Below, piece after piece: positions 1 through 6,125 of a stretch of 6,141 bases of DNA; within the stretch, counting starts at the first letter, position 1; every line of letters begins with the position of its first letter. The notes under the pieces were generated by a model. That model did not search any database. It saw nothing but the letters and a program-made list of their open reading frames with translations, and was not told the origin of the DNA. The stretch is from CAZQSL01 sp964595945 (GTDB lineage Bacteria > UBP15 > UBA6099 > JAJRTR01): contig CAZQSL010000169.1 in NCBI GenBank assembly GCA_964595945.1, forward strand, positions 1 through 6,141, in the 5' to 3' direction. The position numbers and the translations under genes were made by a program.

Positions 1-18
1 AAAATAAAAACCCTACAC

Positions 19-43
19 CCAAAAAAAATTTGTTTTTTTTTGG
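19..43. repeat. A/T homopolymer inverted repeat
   Basis: CC followed by eight A (19-28) is the reverse complement of eight T followed by GG (34-43), leaving a five-base loop. The T run is actually nine long (33-41). The stem is 10 bp with only two G-C pairs, so as RNA it would be weak. It could be the tail of a transcript arriving from the left, an intrinsically bent tract, or chance in AT-rich intergenic DNA. No gene touches it within the window. Confidence 0.35.
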
Positions 44-105
44 CTGCGTGGCTGATAACTTTTTTTCCAAAAATGCCCCCCCGCGAGTATTCCGTGAACG
101 CTTAC

Positions 106-150
106 AAAAAAATGAAGCACCCCGCCGCAAGCAGCAGGGTGCTTCATTTT
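106..150 (-). terminator. Rho-independent terminator of cheW
   Basis: Bases 109-122 and 137-150 are perfect 14-bp reverse complements. On the minus strand the stem can continue through a T-G wobble and four more pairs, closing on a CTTG loop, a known stable tetraloop class. The stem is followed by a run of seven T on the minus strand (A106-A112 on the plus strand). It lies 68 bases beyond the cheW stop codon in the right orientation. The plus-strand side has only four T, so it may work weakly for a rightward transcript too, but the main direction is leftward. Confidence 0.9.
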
Positions 151-193
151 ATACGGCTGTAACATCACGGCGATGCCGCTATTTGCTTGTAAT

Positions 194-214
194 CAGGCAC
201 TCAACGTCTGCCTG
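194..214 (-). other. Small hairpin just after the cheW stop
   Basis: CAGGCA (194-199) pairs with TGCCTG (209-214) around a nine-base loop, beginning four bases past the cheW stop codon in the transcript sense. No T run follows it, so it is not a terminator itself. It could protect the mRNA 3' end, or be chance. Confidence 0.25.
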
Positions 215-217
215 CAA

Positions 218-709
218 TTATCTCGCTGCCCTGAGAGCGATGATTTCATCGACCGAAAGCACTTTTCTGATGTCGAGCAATATAACGACTTTGCCTCTGG
301 TCTTGCCGATGCCGAGGATATAATTCGTGTCGACCGAAACACCGAAATCAGGTGAATCCTCGATGTCGCTCTGCTGTATGTCGAGCACTTCGGATACCTT
401 GTCGACGACGACGCCCATGAGAAATTCGCCGAGGTCTATCACGATGATGCAAGTTTCCTCAGTATCGTCGATCTGCTTCATCGCGAATTTCAGTCTCAGG
501 TCAATGACCGGGATGACCTTGCCCCTGAGATTGATCACGCCTCTGACGAACACCGGCATCTTGGGCACCGGGGTGATTTCCATGAGACCTATGATCTCGC
601 GCACGCTCAATATCTCAAGGCCATAGTCCTCGTTGCCCAGCCTGAATGTCAGATACTTGTTCAACCCCGTCGACATGGTCTTTCTGTCCACTACTTCATT
701 GGCACTCAA
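218..709 (-). CDS. cheW: CheW chemotaxis coupling protein
   Basis: Single-domain CheW of 163 residues, close to the usual family length. CheW is a cytoplasmic adaptor that links chemoreceptor tips to the histidine kinase CheA in the signalling array. The CheW fold covers about residues 17-155: the opening strand YLTFRLGNEDYGLEI (19-33), the helix region SVREIIGLMEITPVP (35-49), and the family hallmark VINLRGKVIPVIDLRLKF (58-75), with the conserved Arg at 62. Later come the CIIVIDLGEFLMGVVVDKV stretch (87-105) and the closing segment YILGIGKTRGKVVILLDI (130-147). There is no CheY-like receiver or CheA domain, so this is a plain CheW and not CheV. The start is TTG with GGGGAGG six bases upstream. 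An internal ATG at residue 12 (674-676) is an alternative with a poorer ribosome site. The gene stands alone between its own terminator and a divergent intergenic region. No cheA, cheR, cheB or receptor gene is in view. The paralogue class cannot be decided from the sequence alone. Confidence 0.96.
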   Translation of the reverse strand: MSANEVVDRKTMSTGLNKYLTFRLGNEDYGLEILSVREIIGLMEITPVPKMPVFVRGVINLRGKVIPVIDLRLKFAMKQIDDTEETCIIVIDLGEFLMGVVVDKVSEVLDIQQSDIEDSPDFGVSVDTNYILGIGKTRGKVVILLDIRKVLSVDEIIALRAAR

Positions 710-715
710 TGGGAA

Positions 716-722
716 CCTCCCC
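716..722 (-). promoter_or_regulatory. Ribosome binding site deciding the TTG start of cheW
   Basis: On the minus strand GGGGAGG is followed by six bases and then TTG (709-707). This strong Shine-Dalgarno match at ideal spacing is the reason for choosing TTG over the internal ATG at 674-676, which has only a weak AGAAAG upstream. Confidence 0.75.
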
Positions 723-792
723 TTCGCCGGCCGCCTGACTATGAATTGCAGGTATGCCGGAGGTATTACTAAAATTTATGATCGCAAAAAAA

Positions 793-798
793 AGTATA
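793..798 (-). promoter_or_regulatory. Candidate -10 box for cheW
   Basis: The minus strand reads TATACT here, a 5 of 6 match to the sigma70 -10 consensus, with a T-rich tract just downstream. No good -35 lies 16-18 bases further upstream; the best is GTTTTA or similar. Transcription would start near 786, giving a leader of about 75 bases. Flagellar or chemotaxis sigma factors could be used instead, but I do not see a convincing box for one. Confidence 0.3.
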
Positions 799-914
799 CC
801 CTGATCTACAAGTTTTAAAACCAGCATATATTCCATATTGTTCCACACCATATATATTATCCACCGTTGCGGAAAAGACAAACTATTTCATAAAAACTCC
901 CATGTCCGGCGGGG

Positions 915-944
915 TTACGAAAGAGCAAGTGATGAGTATATAAT
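915..944 (+). promoter_or_regulatory. Candidate promoter for the beta-helix and membrane genes
   Basis: A perfect -10 hexamer TATAAT lies at 939-944. The best -35 at suitable distance is TTACGA (915-920, 18-base spacer), only a 3 of 6 match. Transcription would start near 951, leaving a leader of about 50 bases before the ATG at 1003. The -10 is convincing and the -35 is weak, so an activator or an extended contact may be involved. Confidence 0.45.
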
Positions 945-991
945 GTAATCCTGAAAAACTGCCCCGTCAGGCGGCAACACTCTTCGGACAC

Positions 992-996
992 AGGAG
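992..996 (+). promoter_or_regulatory. Ribosome binding site for the gene at 1003
   Basis: AGGAG sits six bases before ATG 1003, which is ideal spacing and supports that start. Confidence 0.75.
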
Positions 997-1002
997 CCGG
1001 AC

Positions 1003-1689
1003 ATGAGAATCAACTATTTTTTCGACCTCTCCGATTTCCCCTTCAGGGCAGTCTTCGACGACTGCGAATACCCCTGGGAAGTCCTTTCGAAAATCCACGA
1101 ATATGTCACAACGCGCGACAGTTATGAAATCAGATGCGACATCCCCGAAGGAGCTTTCATAGAAAAACCCGAACTTATCTCGATCGGCGAAGGCACCATC
1201 GTCGAGGCAGGCGCCACGATCAAGGGCCCCTGCGTCATCGGCCGCAACTGCACCATCCGGCAGGGCGCATACGTGCGCGGCGACTTCATCGCCGGCGACA
1301 ACGCACTTGTCGGACATTCCACCGAAGTCAAAAACGCCATACTCCTCAACGGCGCGAAAGCGGCTCATTTCGCCTATGTCGGCGACAGCGTACTCGGCGC
1401 CAATGTCAATCTCGGAGCGGGCACAAAACTCGCCAACGTCAAGGTAGCCACAGGCCCGCGCTCCAATGTCATGATCAAAATCGACGGCGTGGTGTTTGAC
1501 ACCGGCCGCAGGAAAATGGGCTCGATCATCGGCGACGACTCCGAACTCGGCTGCAACTCGGTCACGGTGCCCGGCACTCTCGTCGGCCCCCGCACCCTTG
1601 CCTATCCCTGCACCGTGCTGCGCGGCGTGATCCCCGCCGACTCGGTCGTAAAGCTCCGGCAGACCACTGAGATCGTACCGAAAAAATGA
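1003..1689 (+). CDS. Left-handed beta-helix (GlmU C-terminal-like) acyltransferase-family protein
   Basis: Protein of 228 residues. About residues 1-57 form a short N-terminal segment rich in aromatic and acidic residues. From about 58 to 217 the protein shows imperfect hexapeptide repeats of the left-handed beta-helix, such as IGEGTIVEAGATIKGPCVIG (61-80), IRQGAYVRGDFIAG (85-98) and the later IIGDDSELGCNSVTVPG (175-191). The block AHFAYVGDSVLGANVNLGAGT (121-141) closely resembles the GlmU acetyltransferase segment around its catalytic His, and His122 falls at the matching place. The nucleotidyltransferase half of GlmU, with its N-terminal Gly-rich UTP motif, is absent. Known relatives transfer acetyl or other acyl groups from CoA to sugar nucleotides or sugar phosphates in the cytoplasm. 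The substrate here is inferred only as a sugar. The gene is first in a likely two-gene unit with the membrane glycosyltransferase-like gene 10 bases downstream. It could also be a non-enzymatic beta-helix or a gamma-carbonic-anhydrase-like protein, but the GlmU-like block makes that less likely. Confidence 0.82.
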   Translation: MRINYFFDLSDFPFRAVFDDCEYPWEVLSKIHEYVTTRDSYEIRCDIPEGAFIEKPELISIGEGTIVEAGATIKGPCVIGRNCTIRQGAYVRGDFIAGDNALVGHSTEVKNAILLNGAKAAHFAYVGDSVLGANVNLGAGTKLANVKVATGPRSNVMIKIDGVVFDTGRRKMGSIIGDDSELGCNSVTVPGTLVGPRTLAYPCTVLRGVIPADSVVKLRQTTEIVPKK

Positions 1690-1699
1690 CCGTTCGAGA

Positions 1700-3346
1700 G
1701 TGACGATCCACGGCTCTCATCATCCCACGACCGCACGGAGGCACACTATCCGACACCGCGCCGACAGGGTTTCACTTCTGCTCATCGTTGTCTTCTGGAC
1801 AACATTTTATGCGCTGTTCGCAAGCGGCATGCCGCCGGTCGGCACCGACCCTGCCGTCTATTACACCGTCACGCAGTACATCACCGACCACCACACCATC
1901 GAAATGCCACAGCTCCCTTCCGTCCCTCTCGAAAAAGGTCTTGATGGCGCGTGGGTCTCGAAATATCCCATCGGCCAGTCCCTTGTCGAAATCCCCTTCT
2001 ATGCCGCGGCATCAGCTCTCTCCGCCAGACTCCCTGATCGCGCGTATGTTGAGGTGCATACGTATTTTCTGACATCCCTCTGCGTGCCACTCGCCGCCGC
2101 GTGCTGCTTGATGTTCCTCTATCTGATATGTCTCGAGCTCGGAGCCACCACCGCCGTTTCCACATTTGTGATGGCTACCGCCGGGTTCGCCTCGCTGCTG
2201 TTTCCGCAGTCACGGCATGCTTTCAGCGAGCCGCTGCAGGCCGCATGCCTCACTGGCGCATTTCTCCACTCACTGCGCGCTGCGTGCGCTGCGCGAGCCG
2301 TCAATTCTTTTGCTGCTGGCACATTCATTGCCGTAGCAGCCCTCGCAAAGACCGTCAATTTCGCATTCGCGCCAATATTCGCCATATTCATCGCCGCACA
2401 GCTTGTCAGAAATCACAAGGCGCAAGCCGGCGCTGCCGCCGCTCACGCCGCCGCATTCGCACTCCCCATCTCACTCGCGGTTGCCATCACCTTAACCTAT
2501 AACCATATACGCTATGGCGACATGATGAATTTCGGATATGGCGCGGGCCGCGACGCCCTCTTCGCATTTTCCGTCCCGGCGCTCTCAGGACTTTACGGCC
2601 TGATGCTCAGCCCCGGGAAAAGCATATTCCTATATACGCCCGCTCTCATCGCGGCCCTTGCCGCCTGCCGGTCATTCGCCCGCCGGCACGCTCCCGCGGC
2701 CTGGCTCGCCGCCGCCTGTGTCGCTGCGCAGATCGCCATCTACTGCAAATGGTGGGCATGGCACGGCGACTGGACGTGGGGACCGCGTTTTTTCACGCCG
2801 GTGATCGCTATTGCTCTCATCCCCCTCTGCACGGCCTTCGGGCAGTTCCGTGAAGCCCGTTTTTCGCGGAAGCTTTCGCTTGCAGCCATCATCATCGCAT
2901 CGCTCGCCGTACAGATACCAGGCGTAGCCGTCAATCCCAACGAATACATCGGTTATACGACCCACAACATACCCAGCCAGCCGTTTTACATGCCCGGGCG
3001 CATCGACATGCGCGACGACCTGCTGCTCGCTCATTTCATACCAGAGTTTTCTCCCGTCGCAGGTCATCTGTGGATCATGCGCCAGATGGTGACCCGCACG
3101 GAGGCCCCGTATCCGTGGCGCACTCTTGTCCCGGCCGGCACGCCGCCTCACAAGTCAATTCTCATCCCCGATTTCTGGTGGGCGCGCCACAAGGCACTGT
3201 TCCCGGACAGCCTGCCTGTCATACGCGGCGAAGCTTTACTGATGCTTGCGGCGGGCCTCGCCGCTCTCGCGGGATTTACCATCCGGCTCCGCGGCTCCCA
3301 AATAAAACAATTGGCACGGCAACGTTTCTCGATTAGAATAGAATGA
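1700..3346 (+). CDS. Polytopic membrane protein, GT-C / PMT-like glycosyltransferase family
   Basis: Inner-membrane protein of 548 residues with about ten hydrophobic segments, roughly at 25-43, 95-108, 123-147, 151-168, 205-233, 247-267, 312-323, 334-349, 366-380, 392-411 and a last one at 511-529. The basic, His-rich N-terminus (13-23) before the first segment suits a cytoplasmic start. After segment 1 comes PPVGTDPAVYY (45-55), where Asp50 sits where GT-C enzymes carry a catalytic or metal-binding acid in the first periplasmic loop. SKYPIGQSLVEIPFY (87-101), YNHIRYGDMMNFGYG (267-281), GLYGLMLSPGKSIFLYTP (298-315) and KWWAWHGDWTWGPRFFTP (350-367) are motifs I recognise from bacterial membrane proteins often labelled mannosyl- or glycosyltransferase-like. 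Such enzymes move a sugar from a polyprenyl-phosphate carrier to an outer acceptor; donor and acceptor are unknown here. The start is GTG, 10 bases after the previous stop, with no clear Shine-Dalgarno and no ATG before the first membrane segment, which suggests translational coupling. Function is by family resemblance only. Confidence 0.75.
   Translation: MTIHGSHHPTTARRHTIRHRADRVSLLLIVVFWTTFYALFASGMPPVGTDPAVYYTVTQYITDHHTIEMPQLPSVPLEKGLDGAWVSKYPIGQSLVEIPFYAAASALSARLPDRAYVEVHTYFLTSLCVPLAAACCLMFLYLICLELGATTAVSTFVMATAGFASLLFPQSRHAFSEPLQAACLTGAFLHSLRAACAARAVNSFAAGTFIAVAALAKTVNFAFAPIFAIFIAAQLVRNHKAQAGAAAAHAAAFALPISLAVAITLTYNHIRYGDMMNFGYGAGRDALFAFSVPALSGLYGLMLSPGKSIFLYTPALIAALAACRSFARRHAPAAWLAAACVAAQIAIYCKWWAWHGDWTWGPRFFTPVIAIALIPLCTAFGQFREARFSRKLSLAAIIIASLAVQIPGVAVNPNEYIGYTTHNIPSQPFYMPGRIDMRDDLLLAHFIPEFSPVAGHLWIMRQMVTRTEAPYPWRTLVPAGTPPHKSILIPDFWWARHKALFPDSLPVIRGEALLMLAAGLAALAGFTIRLRGSQIKQLARQRFSIRIE
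3311..3339 (+). promoter_or_regulatory. Sigma70-like promoter inside the end of the membrane gene
   Basis: TTGGCA (3311-3316) and TAGAAT (3334-3339) are each 5 of 6 matches to the -35 and -10 consensus and are separated by exactly 17 bases. Transcription should start near 3346, at the stop codon of the upstream gene, giving a leader of about 47 bases to the kinase ATG at 3393. The histidine kinase would thus be expressed independently of the glycan genes. Confidence 0.6.
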
Positions 3347-3380
3347 CAATTTGAATCGTGCAGAATGGCATTTCCCCCGC

Positions 3381-3390
3381 AAGGTGGAGA
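3381..3390 (+). promoter_or_regulatory. Ribosome binding site deciding the ATG 3393 start of the kinase
   Basis: The purine-rich AAGGTGGAGA lies immediately before ATG 3393, with AAGG ending eight bases and GGTGG five bases upstream. The in-frame TTG at 3351 has no such site and would be almost leaderless from the embedded promoter, so the ATG is preferred. The next ATG (3411) has no ribosome site. Confidence 0.65.
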
Positions 3391-3392
3391 GA

Positions 3393-6125
3393 ATGCCACG
3401 ACTATCATTTATGAAAAGCATCGGCAGGGCAGTTGTTTTCACCATCTTCATCGACAGCGGCGACCGCGTAGCCCACTACACGGCGGAGGTGCGCGCCTAT
3501 ATGCCGGCGATATCGCCTGGCATGCACATAATCGATCTGTTCGACTGCACTCCCGCGCCAGCCGGCCTCAGAAGCCTCTACGACAAGGCCCGCCAGACGT
3601 TTGGCTCCGCGTCGTCGCACTTTACTCTCACTAACGAGACGGGGGTCCCCTTCCGCTTCAAGATATGCTTCCAGCCCGACCGCGCGTCCGACTCTGACTC
3701 CCCCGCAATCATCCTCACGGCAGCTGGCGCAAAAGTCAGCAATCACAAGCTCCCTCCCGAACTTTCCGACGTTATCTCCATACTCGACGCCGTCCCGTCT
3801 CCAGTCTTCATCAAAGACACTTCTGGCAACTACATCGGGTGCAATTCCGCATTCGCTGCGTTCCTCGCCCGCGACAAGTCCGACATCATCGGCAAATCCG
3901 TCTATGACATCAACCCCCGCGAACTCGCCGAAGTCTACGACGCGCAGGACAAAGACCTCATGCGCCGCCGCGGTGTCCAGATGTACAATTCTCAGGTAAT
4001 GCGCCGCGGAGGCGAAAAACGCGAAGTCCTTTTCTACAAAACCACCTTCTCCGCACTCGACTCCGACTCCATCTCCGGCATCATCGGCACCATCTTCGAC
4101 GTGACCGAAAAGAAAAAAACCGAAACCTCCCTCACAGAGTATCTCACCAATTTCAAAACGGTCTTCGACTCGGTCAGCGACTATGTCCTCATCGTCGACT
4201 ACTCCGGCAAAATCCTCCACGCCAACAAATGGACGCTCGAAACCCTCGGCTATTCCCTTGACGAAATCAGGCAGAAAACCTGTCTCGAAATCCACGACCC
4301 ATCCATGCGGGACGAACTCCAGGGCGCATTCCAGAAAATCACTCACGGCTGCAAGGACTTCTGCTACATACCGCTGGCCACCAGACAAGGCTCTCTCATC
4401 GACGTCGAAACAAAAGTCTGCCCCGCCGCCTGGGACGGCCGCGAAGCCCTCATCACCATCAGCCGCGACATCAGCGAGTCAAAACGCTCCGAAAACATCA
4501 GCATCCTCCGCCGCAACCTCATCCACTTCCTCGGCAAATGCGACGACATCGAAGCAGCGCTCGACGCCATCCTCGACACCTCCATCAAAGTCTCCGGCAT
4601 GGACAGCGGCGGCATCTATCTCTACGACGAAAAAGAAGACTCACTCATCCTCCACACCACAAAAGGACTCTCCCCGGAATTCGCCGAGTCAGTGCGCCAT
4701 GTCCCCCGCGAGTCCCCCGCTTTCGAGGCTGCCATGGCCGGCGAAATCATCTACATCCCCCAAAGCGTACTCGACAGTTACCCTGAACCTTCCTTTTCCC
4801 ACCCCGTCCGCCACGACCGCATCACCTCCGCCATCGGCATCCCGGTCGTCCACAAGGGCAACGTCATCGCCTGCGTCAATCTTTCATCTCACACACTCAC
4901 CGAGCCCCCCGTCACTGTACGCACCGCCCTCGAAACCATCGCCAGCCAGATCGCCCCCCTCATGGATCACGTCAAGGCCACATCCGACATCATCGATCGC
5001 GAACGCCGCCTCGCCGCAATCACTTCTTCCGTCAAAGACGCCATCGTCATGCTCGACCGCACCGGCAACATCCTCTTCTGGAACAATGCTGCCGAATCGA
5101 TCTTCGGCTACTCCTCTGATGAAATGACCGGCAAACGCAACATCTCGATCATATTCCCCTCTTGGGTCATCGACGACTACTCCGAACTCTATCTCACTTT
5201 CTTTTCCTCCGGCACCTGGCCCGGCAACACTTCCAACGATCATTTCATCGCCGTCAGAAAAGACGGCATCGAAATCCCCGTCGAACTCACCGCCTCTCTC
5301 ATCCACTCCGACGGCGACCTCTTCTGCATCGGCACCCTGCGCGACATCACCGAACAGCTCAAGGCAAAAAAAGACATTCAGGCCATGATGAAAAATCTCG
5401 AAGCCGCCAACTCCGAACTCGAATCTTTCGCCTACACAGTCTCTCACGACCTGAAATCCCCTCTCATATCCATGTCCGGCTTCGCCAATATCCTCCACGA
5501 AGAGCTCGCCTCCACCCTCGATCCCGATTCCCTCCACTACCTCGAACGCATCTGCTCCTCCGCCACAAAAATGATGAACATGATCGACATCGTACTCGAC
5601 TACTCGCGCATCGGACGCATCGTCGGCGAAATGGGTCCCGTAAAATTCCCAAAACTCATCCGCGACTCGATCGACTCGATCTCACGCCTCATATCCGAAA
5701 AAAAGCCGGTCATCGAAATCATCGGCGACGACTCCATCGTCCTCACCGGCGAACGCATCCGCCTCATGCAGGTCTTCACCAATCTCATCACCAATGCCAT
5801 CAAATACTCCGACCCTGACAAACCGGTAGCACACATCACTATCTCAGCCTCCGCCCATCAGGAGACGGGACACTTCTTTGTCAAAGACAACGGCATCGGC
5901 ATCCACCCCGACCGCGTCGGACGCATCTTCAACATCTTCACACGCGTCCACGACCAGTCCCGCATCACCGCTGACGGCTCAGGCGTAGGACTCTCCATCG
6001 TCAAACGCGTCATCACCCAGCACAAAGGCGCCATCTGGGTCGAATCCTCTCCAGGCACCGGCTCCACATTCCACTTCACTCTCCCTCTCCAGTACGATCG
6101 CGACTGCCCCGCCACACATATTTGA
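3393..6125 (+). CDS. Soluble multi-sensor histidine kinase (PAS-PAS-GAF-PAS-HisKA-HATPase)
   Basis: Sensor kinase of 910 residues from the chosen ATG. It has no signal peptide and no convincing membrane segment, so it should sense inside the cell. Order: an unassigned N-terminal region (1-115), PAS (about 125-241), PAS (249-364), GAF (372-526), PAS (534-658), a helical linker (653-682), HisKA (676-741) and HATPase (about 785-905). The phospho-acceptor is His685 in SHDLKSPL, followed by the acidic Asp686. The ATP site has the N box NLITNAIKYS (Asn797, Asn801), the G1 box DNGIGI (832-837), an F box near 846-849 and the G2 box GSGVGLSIVK (862-871), all intact, so it should be an active kinase. 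The H-box style resembles the phytochrome-like multi-sensor group, but the GAF has no recognisable bilin-binding motif. Ser at His+4 replaces the Thr/Asn typical of HisKA phosphatase motifs, so phosphatase activity may be low. No receiver domain follows and no response regulator is in view, so it is an orphan here. Ligands are unknown. Starting at TTG 3351 would add 14 residues. Confidence 0.95.
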   Translation: MPRLSFMKSIGRAVVFTIFIDSGDRVAHYTAEVRAYMPAISPGMHIIDLFDCTPAPAGLRSLYDKARQTFGSASSHFTLTNETGVPFRFKICFQPDRASDSDSPAIILTAAGAKVSNHKLPPELSDVISILDAVPSPVFIKDTSGNYIGCNSAFAAFLARDKSDIIGKSVYDINPRELAEVYDAQDKDLMRRRGVQMYNSQVMRRGGEKREVLFYKTTFSALDSDSISGIIGTIFDVTEKKKTETSLTEYLTNFKTVFDSVSDYVLIVDYSGKILHANKWTLETLGYSLDEIRQKTCLEIHDPSMRDELQGAFQKITHGCKDFCYIPLATRQGSLIDVETKVCPAAWDGREALITISRDISESKRSENISILRRNLIHFLGKCDDIEAALDAILDTSIKVSGMDSGGIYLYDEKEDSLILHTTKGLSPEFAESVRHVPRESPAFEAAMAGEIIYIPQSVLDSYPEPSFSHPVRHDRITSAIGIPVVHKGNVIACVNLSSHTLTEPPVTVRTALETIASQIAPLMDHVKATSDIIDRERRLAAITSSVKDAIVMLDRTGNILFWNNAAESIFGYSSDEMTGKRNISIIFPSWVIDDYSELYLTFFSSGTWPGNTSNDHFIAVRKDGIEIPVELTASLIHSDGDLFCIGTLRDITEQLKAKKDIQAMMKNLEAANSELESFAYTVSHDLKSPLISMSGFANILHEELASTLDPDSLHYLERICSSATKMMNMIDIVLDYSRIGRIVGEMGPVKFPKLIRDSIDSISRLISEKKPVIEIIGDDSIVLTGERIRLMQVFTNLITNAIKYSDPDKPVAHITISASAHQETGHFFVKDNGIGIHPDRVGRIFNIFTRVHDQSRITADGSGVGLSIVKRVITQHKGAIWVESSPGTGSTFHFTLPLQYDRDCPATHI

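Larger units (their letters stand above)
710..1002. other. AT-rich divergent intergenic region
   Basis: These bases separate leftward cheW from the rightward gene at 1003 and should hold promoters for both. The stretch from about 770 to 900 is clearly richer in A and T than the flanking coding DNA, with several ATAT-type tracts and an A8 run (786-793). Short open frames here have no ribosome sites and do not resemble proteins. No RNA gene or riboswitch was recognised. Confidence 0.6.

Noticed and set aside
30..323. 97-residue plus-strand frame at the left edge
   Set aside because: It runs through the poly-T tract, the cheW terminator and the antisense of cheW, and has no ribosome site.
820..860. 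Repeated CATAT/ATATAT words in the divergent intergenic region as operator repeats
   Set aside because: They are irregular in spacing and sequence and expected by chance in AT-rich DNA.
696..881. Short minus-strand frame upstream of and overlapping the cheW start
   Set aside because: It lies in the AT-rich leader and promoter region, resembles no protein, and would overlap the cheW ribosome site.
967..1368. 133-residue minus-strand frame opposite the beta-helix gene
   Set aside because: It overlaps a well supported beta-helix gene and has a biased, non-domain-like composition.
3351..3392. TTG 3351 as the start of the kinase
   Set aside because: No Shine-Dalgarno precedes it, and it would sit about five bases from the predicted RNA start, whereas ATG 3393 has a purine-rich site.
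3405..4388. 327-residue antisense frame opposite the kinase N-terminal half
   Set aside because: Its Val/Asp/Glu/Gly-rich composition is the mirror of the sense codon bias. It has no recognisable domain and no ribosome site, and the sense strand encodes real domains.
4183..5127. Long 314-residue frame inside the kinase gene on the plus strand
   Set aside because: It is almost all Ser, Thr, Pro, Ala and Lys, the signature of a shifted reading of C-rich codons. The overlapping frame encodes clear PAS and GAF domains.
4884..5537. 217-residue antisense frame opposite GAF/PAS/HisKA
   Set aside because: Low-complexity Gly/Val/Glu/Asp product with no family resemblance, explained by codon bias of the kinase.
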